From assembly GCF_012034935.1 (NCBI RefSeq), contig NZ_JAATEN010000001.1:186001-250000 (forward strand): a stretch of 64,000 nucleotides of DNA, given 5' to 3'. Each line of letters starts with the position of its first letter. Within the stretch, counting starts at the first letter, position 1. The notes below the pieces were generated by a model. It ran no database searches and was not told the DNA's origin. It saw only the letters and a program-made list of their open reading frames with translations. Below, in pieces: positions 17,306 through 27,814 of this stretch. The stretch is from Streptomyces zingiberis (lineage in GTDB: Bacteria; Actinomycetota; Actinomycetes; Streptomycetales; Streptomycetaceae). Position numbers and translations under genes: made by a program.

Positions 17306-18048
17306 GCGCGATCCCGCTCCGTCAGCACGTGGTAGGCGGAGTCGGCCCGCCGCCCGGGGACGGTGCCCGGCTCGGCATGGGCCAGGAACTCCCCCACCGG
17401 GCCCTGGAACCGGATGCGTCCGTCGACCAGGACGAGCACGTTGTCGTAGACCGTTTCGAGGTCGGCCGTGTCATGGGTGGAAAGGATCACGTGGACGGTC
17501 GGCGGGAGGTTGCCCAGGGTCTGGTGGAATACGCTCCGCCGGCGCGGGTCCATGCCGGCGGTCGGTTCGTCGAGCAGGAGCACCTCCGCCCCATGGACCA
17601 GGGACTGGGCTACCCCCACCCGGCGCTGCTGGCCACCGGACAGTCGACTGATCTTGTCATCGGCCCGGTCTCCGAGCTCCACCCGCTGGAGGGCGCGCAG
17701 CGACTGTTCCCACGCCTCGCGCCGGGACATGCCCTTGAGCCAGCCCACGTAGGCGACCTGGTCCCGCGCCGTCAGGCCCGGCACGGCGGCGAGTTGCTGC
17801 GGCATCCACGCGATCCGGCGACGGTAGGCAGCCAGGGTGCGCCGGTCGGTCGTGTTCATGCCGCGGTAGGTGACCGTCCCGGTCCGGGGGAGCAGGGCGG
17901 ACGCGGCGAGCCCGAGCAGCGTGCTCTTTCCCGCACCGTTGGGCCCGAGGAACACGGTGCGGCCTGGCGGCAGTTCGCCATCGAAGCCGCTGATGACGGG
18001 CTTCCTGCGGTGGTACCCGAAGGAGCAGGCGGAGAAGTGGATCGGCAT
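17296..18048 (-). CDS. ABC transporter ATP-binding protein
   Basis: 250 residues, complete nucleotide-binding domain: Walker A GPNGAGKST, Q-loop WMPQQ, signature LSGGQQRR, Walker B EVLLLDEPTAGMD, H-loop STHDT. The subtype matches drug or bacteriocin exporters (CcmA-like). ATG 18048 is chosen because AGGGAAG lies 6 bases upstream and the domain starts directly after; the longer ORF upstream (to 18486) is antisense to tRNA-proximal repeats and unsupported. First gene of the three-gene operon. The substrate cannot be stated. Confidence 0.92.
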   Translation of the reverse strand: MPIHFSACSFGYHRRKPVISGFDGELPPGRTVFLGPNGAGKSTLLGLAASALLPRTGTVTYRGMNTTDRRTLAAYRRRIAWMPQQLAAVPGLTARDQVAYVGWLKGMSRREAWEQSLRALQRVELGDRADDKISRLSGGQQRRVGVAQSLVHGAEVLLLDEPTAGMDPRRRSVFHQTLGNLPPTVHVILSTHDTADLETVYDNVLVLVDGRIRFQGPVGEFLAHAEPGTVPGRRADSAYHVLTERDRAWA

Positions 18049-18256
18049 GAAGGGCTTCCCTGACGGCACGGAGGTGGCAGGCAGGTCGGTCCCCCGCCGC
18101 GACCATCTTGTCGCCGCCGGCCGGCACCGGGTGGGGGTTCTCCACATCCGGTGCCGGCCGGACCGTGCCGGCCCGGGGCGACGCGCCGCGCGGCGGTCCA
18201 TCGACGTCCGCACGCGGCCCCGGAAGGGAAACGGGGGTGCCGGCGACGACGGGGCG

Positions 18257-18290
18257 TCGCCGCTCGCCGCTCGCCGCTCGCCGCTCGCCG
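18257..18290. repeat. 7-bp tandem repeat, almost five copies
   Basis: Unit tcgccgc four times plus six bases of a fifth, in the region upstream of the ABC operon. Nothing else was recognised between 18049 and 18396. Confidence 0.9.
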
Positions 18291-18396
18291 GGTGACGGGT
18301 GCCGAAGCGAGCTACGGGCGTCCGAGGCATCGGGGGAATCCGCTGATCACCGACCGCACCCGCGACCACCCACCCCAGGCAACCCACCAACACGAC

Positions 18397-18436
18397 GAAA
18401 CCCCCGAACCCGAGGGTTCGAGGGTTCGAGGGTTTC
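18397..18436 (-). terminator. Terminator of tRNA-Arg(ACG), built from an 8-bp repeat
   Basis: 15-bp stem with one mismatch (18397-18411 with 18422-18436) and a 10-base loop, 23 bases beyond the 3' end of the minus-strand tRNA. The right half consists of cgagggtt three times (18411-18434). Confidence 0.7.
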
Positions 18437-18459
18437 CGATGCCACAAGACATCACACTG

Positions 18460-18532
18460 TGCGCTCGGCAGGATTCGAACCTGCAACCTTCTGATCCGTA
18501 GTCAGATGCTCTATCCGTTAAGCTACGAGCGC
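18460..18532 (-). tRNA. tRNA-Arg(ACG)
   Basis: 73 nt, acceptor gcgctcg, discriminator A, anticodon loop CTACGGA with anticodon ACG, T-arm gcaggttcgaatcctgc. This is the substrate expected for TadA, which is encoded in the same window. CCA is not encoded. Confidence 0.97.
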
Positions 18533-18687
18533 TTACTTTCCGGCTTTTCGGGCCGGTCGGCGTTGCGGGAACAACATTACATGACCTGCCGCCCGAGGCG
18601 AAATCCATTGGCCATACCTGGCCCCACCTGCGAAAACGTCCTCCGGGACGGTCTCGGGAGGCCCTCGTGGCGACGCCGGGAACGGCA

Positions 18688-18715
18688 AGAGCCCCGGCCG
18701 TCGGGCCAGGGCTCT
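18688..18715 (-). terminator. Probable terminator of tRNA-Ser(GCT)
   Basis: Inverted repeat agagccc/gggctct about 20 bases beyond the minus-strand tRNA 3' end, with further partial pairing inside. Confidence 0.55.
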
Positions 18716-18734
18716 CGGTGATCCGGGGATCAAG

Positions 18735-18824
18735 CGGAGGCTCCGGGATTTGAACCCGGGATGGGGGGTTACCCCAAACCGCATTAGCAGTGCGGCGCCA
18801 TAGACCAGACTAGGCGAAGCCTCC
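18735..18824 (-). tRNA. tRNA-Ser(GCT)
   Basis: 90 nt class II tRNA with long variable arm, acceptor ggaggct, discriminator G, anticodon stem ccgca/tgcgg around loop CTGCTAA, anticodon GCT reading AGC and AGU. Confidence 0.96.
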
Positions 18825-19303
18825 ACACCCGCCCGCGGAACCGCGAGTGGTGTGTGCAGAGATGATGGCACAGCCCCGTGGGCTGTCACCAATCGGACCC
18901 TACGGTACTCGGCGCCGCGGGCGCAGGGCAAAGGTCTTCCACCGCCCTCGCCGGGCCGGCCGGGCGAGGGCCCGCTCCACGGCGGTGGCGGTCTGCTCCA
19001 CGACGGTGGCGCCCACCACGGCCGGGCGGTCCGTTCACGGCGATGGCGCCCACCACGGTGGCGCGCGGCCCCGGTGGTGCGCGCCCCACGGCGGGCCGGT
19101 GCGCCCCGGATGGGCGCCTCGTACACACGGACGGCGGCCGGTCGCGCAACGCGACGGCGTGCCCGGCGTTATCAGGGGCGGGGCCGTCTCAGCAGCCGGC
19201 CCCGGACCGGCGCCGTGGCGGGTACGAGACCGCCACCGGCAGGCCGGTCCGCCCGCACCAGCCCGAACCCGGGCCCTTGCCCGGTCCGCACCAGGAGAGC
19301 CCG
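18825..19303. other. Intergenic region upstream of the SSI-like gene
   Basis: 479 bases. At 18975-19080 it holds several degenerate copies of cacggcggtgg / ccaccacggc. No coding frame was convincing. AGGAGA at 19293-19298 is the ribosome site of the next gene. Confidence 0.5.
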
Positions 19304-19891
19304 ATGCCGTTCCGCCGTCTCACCGCCGCCGTGTTCTGCGCGGCCGCCCTGCTCGCCACCGCCCCGGCCGCGGGTGCGGCGCCGTCCCCGCCCCCCGTTC
19401 CGCTCCCCGCGCCCGCGGGGGCTCCCGCGGGGGAGGACCGGCTCGTCGTCTCGGTCAGTGACGCCCGCCCCGGGGCCGGCGCGGACGGTGGTGGGGCCGG
19501 CGAGACCGGCGACGGGGCCTGGGGGCGTGCGCCGGAGCGTTCCTACCGGCTGGAGTGCCATCCGGCGGGCGGTACCCATCCGAGCGCGCCCGACGCGTGC
19601 GGCCGGCTGGACGAGCTCGGCCGGGACGGCGGGGACCCGTTCGCCCGGGTGCCCGCCGGCACCCAGTGCACGATGCTGCACGGCGGCCCCGAGACCGCGC
19701 GCGTCACCGGCTCCTGGCACGGCCGTCCGGTGAACGCCCGCTACAACCGTGAGGGCGGTTGTGAGATCGCCCGCTGGGAACGGCTCGGTCCGGTCCTCCC
19801 CGGTGCCGGTCCCGAAGTCGGCCCCGTTACCGGTGCCACCGCGGCCGGTGCCGGACGGGACACCACACCCGCCGCCGGCACCGGCCGCTGA
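19304..19891 (+). CDS. Secreted SSI-type (Streptomyces subtilisin inhibitor) protease inhibitor homologue
   Basis: 195 residues. A signal peptide (MPFRRLTAAVFCAAALLATAPAAGAA) is followed by a Pro-rich spacer, then the inhibitor domain. The four cysteines of the SSI fold are present (LECHP, DACGR, TQCTML, GCEIAR). The reactive loop aligns CTMLHGG with CPMVYDP of SSI, which puts Met at P1, as in SSI. Two oddities: a Gly-rich insertion of about 20 residues between the first strand (VVSVSDARPG) and RSYRLEC, and about 35 extra Gly/Thr/Ala-rich residues after the domain, whereas SSI ends there. Role: inhibition of extracellular serine proteases around sporulation. ATG 19304 has AGGAGA 5-6 bases upstream. 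Confidence 0.85.
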   Translation: MPFRRLTAAVFCAAALLATAPAAGAAPSPPPVPLPAPAGAPAGEDRLVVSVSDARPGAGADGGGAGETGDGAWGRAPERSYRLECHPAGGTHPSAPDACGRLDELGRDGGDPFARVPAGTQCTMLHGGPETARVTGSWHGRPVNARYNREGGCEIARWERLGPVLPGAGPEVGPVTGATAAGAGRDTTPAAGTGR

Positions 19892-20271
19892 CGGAGACTG
19901 ACGCAGACGCTGACGGAGAGGGCCACGTCGCCGCCCCGCGCGCGGAGCGGAGGACGGCCCCCGTCCGCCGGAATGGAGAGTTCCGTCACGGGCCGGACCG
20001 GCCGCCGCCCCCTCCGGATTCCGCACCTGCGGAGCGGGGCCACGGAACCGCCACGGGCTCACCAGGCGTCTCACACCCGGCTCCCGGGGGACCGGGGGAA
20101 GCACGGGGGCATACCCGGGGGAAGCGCGCAAGGTCATCTCCGCCCCTCCGCTCATCCCCAGCCGTCCTCCGGCCGGCTGCCCGTAGACTCCCCCCAGTGA
20201 CAGGCCACCGGACACCCCCCGAGGAGTCCGCGGCCGTCGGCACAACGCGGTAACAGGAAGGAAGCGCCGTC
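19892..20271. other. Intergenic region with promoter of the PAS protein gene
   Basis: 380 bases, no gene. A TAGACT -10-like hexamer occurs near 20184, about 85 bases before the GTG at 20272, and AGGAAGGA near 20257-20264 is the ribosome site. Confidence 0.5.
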
Positions 20272-23200
20272 GTGAGCAGCAGGCCATCCCGAGGCGCTGC
20301 TCGCCTCGCCGCGATACTCGACGCACTGCCCGACGCCCTGCTGCTCGTCAACTGCAACGGCACGGTCGTCAACGCCAACACCATCGCGCTGGAGGCCTTC
20401 GAGGCCCCCGGCACGGCCCTCGTCGGCCGCGGTCTGCTGGACCTCCTGCCGTCGTTCGACTCCAAGCGCATCCCCGGTTCGATGCGCCTCCCGGACGACG
20501 ACGACCAGGACGAGAACGGCCGGACGAAGCCGACCCGCATGGTGGCCCGGCGCACCGACGGCAGCGAGTTCCCGGTGGAGGTGACCAGCGCCAATCTCGA
20601 CGGCCGGACCCCCTACGCCTCGGCCGTGGACGCCGCCTTCGCGGACCACAACCCCTACACCGGCGACGAGCTGCTGATGCTCGTCGTCCGCGACCTGACC
20701 GGCACCCTCGACACCGAGGCCGAACTCGCCCGGCAGCAGCGCCAGACGGAGATGATCCTGCGCGCCGCGGCCGAGGGCGTCGTCGGCGTCGACATCGAGG
20801 GCCGGGTCGTCCTCGTCAACCCCGCGGCCGCCCAGATCCTCGGCTACCGGGCCAGTGACCTGGGTGGCAAGAAGCTGCATCCGCTGATCCACCACTCACG
20901 GCCCGACGGCTCGCCGCTGCCGTACGAGGAGACGCAGCTCGCGGACACCCTGCGGTCCGGCCTCAAGCACCGGATCCGCGGCCAGGTGCTGTGGGCGAAG
21001 GACGGCCGCCCGGTGCCCGTCGACATGACCACCGCGCCGGTGCGCGACGGTGAGCAACTGGTCGGCGCCGTCCTGGCGTTCACCGACCGGCGCCCGTACG
21101 ACGCGCTGGCCGCCCGCCACTCCCAGCTGCTGGCGGTCCTCGACGACTCGCTCCGCGGGCCACTGGAGAACCTCCGCTCGGAACTCGGCGGGCTCGCGGC
21201 CGACCCGGGCGGCCAGCTCTGGCCCGAGGCCAACCAGATCCTCCACCACCTGGCCGCCGGTTACTCCCGGATGACCACCTTGGTCGACAACGTGCTGTCC
21301 TACCAGCGGCTCGACTCCGGTACGGAGAAGCTGCGGCGGGAGCCCGTCCCGATGGACGCGGTCGTCGCGGCGGGTGTCGAGGGCGCCATCGAGCTGATCG
21401 GCCCGGGGCGTGCGCAGTTCGCCGTGCACGCCCCCGCGATCGAGGCCGAGGTCGACGCCGACCGGCTGGCCACCGCGCTGGCCCACCTCATCGCGGACGT
21501 GGCCGGGGTCGACTCCACCGGCAACACGATGGCCGGCGGCGGTTCGGGCGATTCCACCATCGTCGTCGCGGCGGCCCAGCGTGGCGAGGTCGTGCGGATC
21601 GAGGTACGCGGCCCGTACACCGCCGCCGACCCCGTGCACGGCCCGATCGTCGCCGGCATTGTCCGGCTCCACGGCGGAGTGCTCCAGACCCACGAGGTGC
21701 CGGGGGTGGACGGCACGGCGTATCTGCTCGAAGTACCCGTCTCCGCGGCGAACGTGCCGGTCCGCCCGTCCGGCGACGCGGACCGCGACCGGGGCGGCGA
21801 CACCTCGACCACGGTGATGCCCGCGCCGGCGGCCCCGGCCCGCGGCACCCCGGCGGCCGGAGGCGCGGCGGCGCCCGCCGGGCTCCCGCCCGCTGACGCG
21901 CCGGGTGACACGCCGGGCGCCGGGGCGGGGGCGGGCGCGCCCGGTCCGGCGGCGCCGCCCGCCGCGCTCCCCGGGGCGCCCGCCGCGCAGAGCGCTGCCG
22001 CGGGTGACGGGCCCGGTCTCGTCCACGTGCCCAGCGGTGCGGGCGGCGCCCGGCAGGGGCGCCCCGTGCGCCGGGAGATCGGCTCGGGGCCGCAGGCCCA
22101 GGCACCGGGGGCCCAGCCCTCCGCGCAGGCCCCCGCGCGGGGGCGGCAGTCCGGATCGCGCGCCCTGCCCGCGCTGCCTCCGGCGGGAACCGCCGCGGGC
22201 CGGCCGGACCGCCCCGCCCCGGGGCTCCGCCCGGTCGCCCCCGAGCAGCCGGGCGTCCCGGGTCTGCCCGCCGGGGATCCCGCACCCACCGGCCGGCGGC
22301 GCGGCCGTCCCAGCCCGGCCGAGGAACAGCCGGCCGCGACGCATCAGCCGCCCCGGCCCCAGGAGTTCCCCGGGCAGCAGGCACGACCGCCGCAACCGGC
22401 ACAGCCGGGACGGTCGGGACAAGCAGCACAACCAGGACAGCCGGGACGGCCGGCTCAGGGCGTGGCGCCCTCCCCGGCGGCGCGGCACGGCGGGCCTGAC
22501 ACCCCCGGGCCCCGTCCGGAGCGTCCCGCGCTGCCCCCGGCCCCCTCGCCCGCGCCCCCAGGCGGTCGGCCGTATCCGCGCCCCGGCGCCCCGGAGGACG
22601 GCCCCGCTCCCCGGCGGGCCGCGGTGGCGACGGCCCCCGCCGAGTGGCCCGCCCCCCAGCAGGCAACGGACGAGGACGGCGGCGGCCACCCCTACGGGCC
22701 GCAGCCGCCCGGAGCCCAGCCGCGGCCTCCCGAGCAACCGCAGGGTGAGGGCGCGCCGACCGGCCGCCGGGCCCGTGCGCTCCCCGCTCCGGCCGGTGAA
22801 CCGGGTGACGGTCCGCCCGCGGGTGACGGCTGGGGCACGCGGCAGGGCGCGTCCGGCCTGCCGGCGGTCCCCGGTCCGGCCCGGCCCCAGGACGCCCCCG
22901 CCGGCGGCACGCCCCCCGAAGGCGTCCCCGGGGGCCCGGGCCGGCAGCCGGCGGGCCGCCGCACGCGCCGGGCCCTCGCCCCCGCCGACCGGCCGATCCC
23001 CGAACAACCGCAGGACCGGCAGCCGCCGGCGCAGGGACCACGCCGCCCCGTGCCCCCGCAGGGGCGGCCCGGCGGTGCCCCGGCCGAAGCCGCCCCGCAG
23101 CGGCAGGCGTTCGCGCTGCCGCCGGCGGAGGCGGACCGCGCGCCCGCCGCGTCCGGCGGCGGGCCGAGCCGCCCGCAGCCGTACCCGCCGGAGGGCGCGC

Positions 23201-24933
23201 GCCCGTACCCGGACGACCCGCCCGCCGCCGCGCCCCGCCCACCGGGGCCCTACGGCGCGGCCCCGGCGCCGTACGAGCGGGAGGCCCACGGGCGCCACCG
23301 GCCGGAGCAGGAGGAGGACCACACTCCGCCGCAGCCGCACCCCGCGCCGGGTGGTGGCCGTCGCGCCCGTCCCGCACCGCCCGGTGGCGCCACCGGGCAG
23401 CAGCAGGCCTGGACCGACGGCCCGCCGCCGGCGAGCCCGTACGAACAGCCGTCCGCGCCGGAGGCCGGACCGGGCCGCCCCGCCACCGGCCGCCGCGCCC
23501 AGCCGCCTCAACCGGCTCAACCGGCTCAGTTGTCCCGACCGCCCCAGCCGGCTCAGCCGCCCCGGCAGCCGGGCCCCCAGCCGGTGCCCGCCCGGGCGCC
23601 GCAGCCGCCGGCCGGGCAGCCCGGCGACCCCGGAGTAGCCGCAGTACCCGCAGCCCCCGGTCAGGCACCACGGCCCGGCGCCCTCCCGCCCCGGCAGCAG
23701 CCCGCCCCCCAGCCCGGGCCCCGGCCGGGTCCGCAGCCGCCCCGGCAGCCCGGGGGCGCACAGCCCGGTCCGCAGCCGGTGCCCGCGCCCCAGGAGTCGG
23801 ACACCCATGGCCACCCCATCAGCGTGCGCACCCTCGGTCAGGGCGTGCCGTTCGCCCAGCACTTCGCCGACCAGGGCGGCAGACCTGCACAGCCGCAACA
23901 GACCCCGCCCCGGCAGCCGGCCCAGCCCCCGGACGCCGCGGAGCCCCCGCAGCAGCAGCCGGCCCAGCCGACCGGCCGCCGGCGCAAACTCGCCCCGCCG
24001 CCGGACGGAGCGCCCACCCCGGGAGCCCCGGGACCGTCCGTGCCGCGCGGGACGCAGCCGCCACGGCTGCTCGACTCCCAGGGTGACGGCCGGGCCTACG
24101 CCATAGGAGCCCCTCAGGAGGGGACGGAGGGACCGGAGCCGCTGGACGGGCCCAACGGCGCCGTCGACGTCACGGACGTACAGGCCGGACCGCCGCTCGA
24201 CGACGAGCTGCCGCCGGAGCCGCTGGACAACCCGCGCCGGCTGCTCGTCTGGCCGGTGCCGGACGTCGACACCCAGCAGGCGCTGAGCGACCGCGGCTAC
24301 CGCCCGGTGATCGTCAACTCCCGTGAGGAGGTGGACGCGCAGATCGCCGCCTACCCCGCGGCGCTCTTCGTGGACCCGCTGACCGGCCCGATCACCCGGA
24401 CCGCCCTCCAGTCGCTGCGTTCCGCCGCGGTGGCGGCCGAGGTGCCCGTGCTGGTGACGGCCGGTCTGGGGCAGGCCACCCGGGAGGCGGCCTACGGCGC
24501 CGATCCGGCCGTCCTGTTCAAGGCTCTCGCGCCGCGCGACAGCGAGCAGCACCCGCCGCGCGTCCTGCTGATCGAGGAGCGCGACGCGGTCGCGAGCGCC
24601 CTGACGGGGGCCCTGGAGCGGCGCGGCATGCAGGTGGCGCGCGCCCGCTCGGACGCGGACGCGGTGACACCCGCGGCGCAGATGCGGCCGAACCTGGTGG
24701 TGATGGACCTGACCCAGGTGCGCCGCCGCCGGGCCGGCATCGTCGACTGGCTGCGCACCAACGGGCTGCTGAGCCGCACCCCGCTGGTCGTCTACACCTC
24801 GGCCGGGATCGATCCGGCCGAGATGCATCTGCTGGCCTCCGGGGAGACGGTCCTCTACCTGGCCGAGCGGTCGACCAGCCCGGAGGTGCAGGAGCGGATC
24901 GTCGACCTGCTCGCCAAGATCGGCGCCACCTGA
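20272..24933 (+). CDS. Giant PAS / degenerate histidine-kinase / tandem receiver-like protein
   Basis: 1553 residues. Order: PAS at about 10-120 (LAAILDALPDALLLVNCNGT), PAS at about 160-270 (ILRAAAEGVVGVDIEGRVV, with ILGYRASDL), a dimerisation-helix pair at about 277-345 (DDSLRGPLENLRSEL), a HATPase-like fold at about 370-500, then about 800 residues of Pro/Gln/Gly/Arg-rich low complexity, and two receiver-like domains at about 1318-1420 and 1427-1553. The position of the phospho-accepting His in the kinase helix (normally HELRTPL) reads DSLRGPL, so autophosphorylation is unlikely. The first receiver-like unit keeps FVDPLTG and LFKAL; the second keeps VMDLTQ but has lost the Lys. GTG 20272 with AGGAAGGA. 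Cytosolic; probably a scaffold or sensor. Conserved in Streptomyces. Confidence 0.85.
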   Translation: MSSRPSRGAARLAAILDALPDALLLVNCNGTVVNANTIALEAFEAPGTALVGRGLLDLLPSFDSKRIPGSMRLPDDDDQDENGRTKPTRMVARRTDGSEFPVEVTSANLDGRTPYASAVDAAFADHNPYTGDELLMLVVRDLTGTLDTEAELARQQRQTEMILRAAAEGVVGVDIEGRVVLVNPAAAQILGYRASDLGGKKLHPLIHHSRPDGSPLPYEETQLADTLRSGLKHRIRGQVLWAKDGRPVPVDMTTAPVRDGEQLVGAVLAFTDRRPYDALAARHSQLLAVLDDSLRGPLENLRSELGGLAADPGGQLWPEANQILHHLAAGYSRMTTLVDNVLSYQRLDSGTEKLRREPVPMDAVVAAGVEGAIELIGPGRAQFAVHAPAIEAEVDADRLATALAHLIADVAGVDSTGNTMAGGGSGDSTIVVAAAQRGEVVRIEVRGPYTAADPVHGPIVAGIVRLHGGVLQTHEVPGVDGTAYLLEVPVSAANVPVRPSGDADRDRGGDTSTTVMPAPAAPARGTPAAGGAAAPAGLPPADAPGDTPGAGAGAGAPGPAAPPAALPGAPAAQSAAAGDGPGLVHVPSGAGGARQGRPVRREIGSGPQAQAPGAQPSAQAPARGRQSGSRALPALPPAGTAAGRPDRPAPGLRPVAPEQPGVPGLPAGDPAPTGRRRGRPSPAEEQPAATHQPPRPQEFPGQQARPPQPAQPGRSGQAAQPGQPGRPAQGVAPSPAARHGGPDTPGPRPERPALPPAPSPAPPGGRPYPRPGAPEDGPAPRRAAVATAPAEWPAPQQATDEDGGGHPYGPQPPGAQPRPPEQPQGEGAPTGRRARALPAPAGEPGDGPPAGDGWGTRQGASGLPAVPGPARPQDAPAGGTPPEGVPGGPGRQPAGRRTRRALAPADRPIPEQPQDRQPPAQGPRRPVPPQGRPGGAPAEAAPQRQAFALPPAEADRAPAASGGGPSRPQPYPPEGARPYPDDPPAAAPRPPGPYGAAPAPYEREAHGRHRPEQEEDHTPPQPHPAPGGGRRARPAPPGGATGQQQAWTDGPPPASPYEQPSAPEAGPGRPATGRRAQPPQPAQPAQLSRPPQPAQPPRQPGPQPVPARAPQPPAGQPGDPGVAAVPAAPGQAPRPGALPPRQQPAPQPGPRPGPQPPRQPGGAQPGPQPVPAPQESDTHGHPISVRTLGQGVPFAQHFADQGGRPAQPQQTPPRQPAQPPDAAEPPQQQPAQPTGRRRKLAPPPDGAPTPGAPGPSVPRGTQPPRLLDSQGDGRAYAIGAPQEGTEGPEPLDGPNGAVDVTDVQAGPPLDDELPPEPLDNPRRLLVWPVPDVDTQQALSDRGYRPVIVNSREEVDAQIAAYPAALFVDPLTGPITRTALQSLRSAAVAAEVPVLVTAGLGQATREAAYGADPAVLFKALAPRDSEQHPPRVLLIEERDAVASALTGALERRGMQVARARSDADAVTPAAQMRPNLVVMDLTQVRRRRAGIVDWLRTNGLLSRTPLVVYTSAGIDPAEMHLLASGETVLYLAERSTSPEVQERIVDLLAKIGAT

Positions 24934-25068
24934 GCGGCCGGCCGCGGTGCGGGGCGGCCCCCGCACCGCGCCGCGCGCACGCCGGGGGGCGCCTCCCCGC
25001 CCCGGGCCTCCCGGCGGGGGCGGCGGAAGCGGGGCGCGCCACCGGACGGCAGGCGCGCCGCCCGCGCG

Positions 25069-26718
<1,650 letters not shown>

Positions 26719-26907
26719 CGTCGGCCTCCCGGGCAGTGTGACGCGGCGGTAACGTGCCGCCGATTCTCCGGCCGTACCGGCCGGTATGTCACTACCTCCG
26801 GCAAGGATCACCGAAGGCCGGGGAGGGAATGCCCCCGGGGAACGACGTGATGACGCGGGGAGCGAGCGCGGGCGCCGGCGCGGGGCGCGCGCCCGCGGGG
26901 CGGCAGG

Positions 26908-26981
26908 CAGGGAGGGGCGGGCGCGGGGCGGGGCAGCGGGCCGGCCGGGAGGAAGGGCCGGCAGGGAGGGGCGGGCGCGGG
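26908..26981. repeat. 20-bp direct repeat in GC-rich intergenic DNA
   Basis: cagggaggggcgggcgcggg at 26908-26927 and again at 26962-26981, 54 bases apart, in the 277-base gap between the SigE-family gene and the acyl-CoA ligase gene. The gap is strongly G-skewed on the plus strand. Confidence 0.85.
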
Positions 26982-26995
26982 CGGCGGGACGCGGA

Positions 26996-27523
26996 TCAGC
27001 CGCGCACGGGGGCCAGTTCCGGATCGTCCCTGAGCTTGGCCAGCGCCCGCGAGACCGCGCTCTTCACCGTGCCGACCGAGACCCCGAGCACCTCGGCGGT
27101 GCGCGCCTCGCTCAGGTCCTCGTAGTACCTGAGGACGACCATCGCCCGCTGGCGGTCCGGCAGCCGCATCACCGCCCGCCACATCGCGTCCCGCAGCACC
27201 TGCTGCTCGGCCGGGTCGGGCGCGGGCTGGGTCTCGCGCTCCGGCAGCTCCGCGCAGGCGAACTCGTCGACCCGGCGCTTGCGCCACTGCGAGGTGCGGG
27301 TGTTGATCAGCGCCCGCCGGACGTAGCCGTCCAGGGCCCGGTGGTCCTGGATCCGTTCCCACGCCAGGTAAGTCCTGGTCAGCGCGGTCTGCAGCAGGTC
27401 CTCGGCGTCGCAGGGATCCGGCGTCAGCGAACGTGCGGTACGCAGCAGAACGGGCCTGCGGTTCCGGACGTAGGAGGTGAAGTGCGTCGCGGTCGCGCTG
27501 GTGATGCGGACAGGCGTGGTCAT
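26996..27523 (-). CDS. SigE family (ECF-type) RNA polymerase sigma factor
   Basis: 175 residues with sigma region 2 (FTSYVRNRRPVLLRTARSL, AEDLLQTALTRTYLAWERI, about 15-60) and region 4 (MRLPDRQRAMVVLRYYEDLS with EVLGVSVGTVKSAVSRAL, about 118-160). This matches the actinobacterial SigE-70 type (TIGR02983-like) rather than S. coelicolor cell-envelope SigE. No anti-sigma gene adjoins. A TAGCGT element ends 6 bases before the ATG, so the message is probably leaderless. Function and regulon unknown. Confidence 0.9.
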   Translation of the reverse strand: MTTPVRITSATATHFTSYVRNRRPVLLRTARSLTPDPCDAEDLLQTALTRTYLAWERIQDHRALDGYVRRALINTRTSQWRKRRVDEFACAELPERETQPAPDPAEQQVLRDAMWRAVMRLPDRQRAMVVLRYYEDLSEARTAEVLGVSVGTVKSAVSRALAKLRDDPELAPVRG

Positions 27524-27529
27524 ACCTCA

Positions 27530-27535
27530 ACGCTA
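27530..27535 (-). promoter_or_regulatory. -10 element of leaderless sigma-factor promoter
   Basis: TAGCGT on the minus strand with 6 bases to the ATG at 27523. Confidence 0.55.
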
Positions 27536-27748
27536 GGAGCGGGGGTACCGGCGCGGATCGCCCGCAGGTGCCGAAGCGGGCTCCGACTCAGGTTGTATGG
27601 ACCACATGGGCCGCACCTCCTCGGGGTGGAGAGGCGCTGTCCGGCGGAGTAGGGGTCGGGCGGGGATTCCCGCAGGGCGGCCGGGTGGTCGTCCACCCAC
27701 CCTGCCGGTCTCCCGGCGGTCGTCCCGTGGCCGTTTCCTCATCAGGGG

Positions 27749-27814
27749 AGGCTCCCTCAGGTGGGGGTTTCCCTCAGGCGGGGGTTTCCCTCAGGCGAGG
27801 CGCGGTTCCCTCAG
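27749..27814. repeat. Imperfect 17-bp tandem repeat running into a stop codon
   Basis: Two perfect copies of gggggtttccctcaggc (27763-27796) flanked by degenerate copies on both sides. The last copy ends in ccctcag, whose tca at 27811-27813 is the stop codon of the minus-strand DUF1906 gene. Nothing else was recognised at 27536-27748. Confidence 0.85.

Noticed and set aside
18460-18824. Integration (att) sites at the tRNA-Arg/tRNA-Ser pair
   Set aside because: No integrase gene and no repeated tRNA 3' end was found; both tRNAs are flanked by terminators and ordinary genes.
20896-24966. 1356-residue open frame on the minus strand
   Set aside because: Antisense shadow of the PAS/receiver protein; composition is Arg/Gly/Pro throughout, with no domain and no ribosome site.
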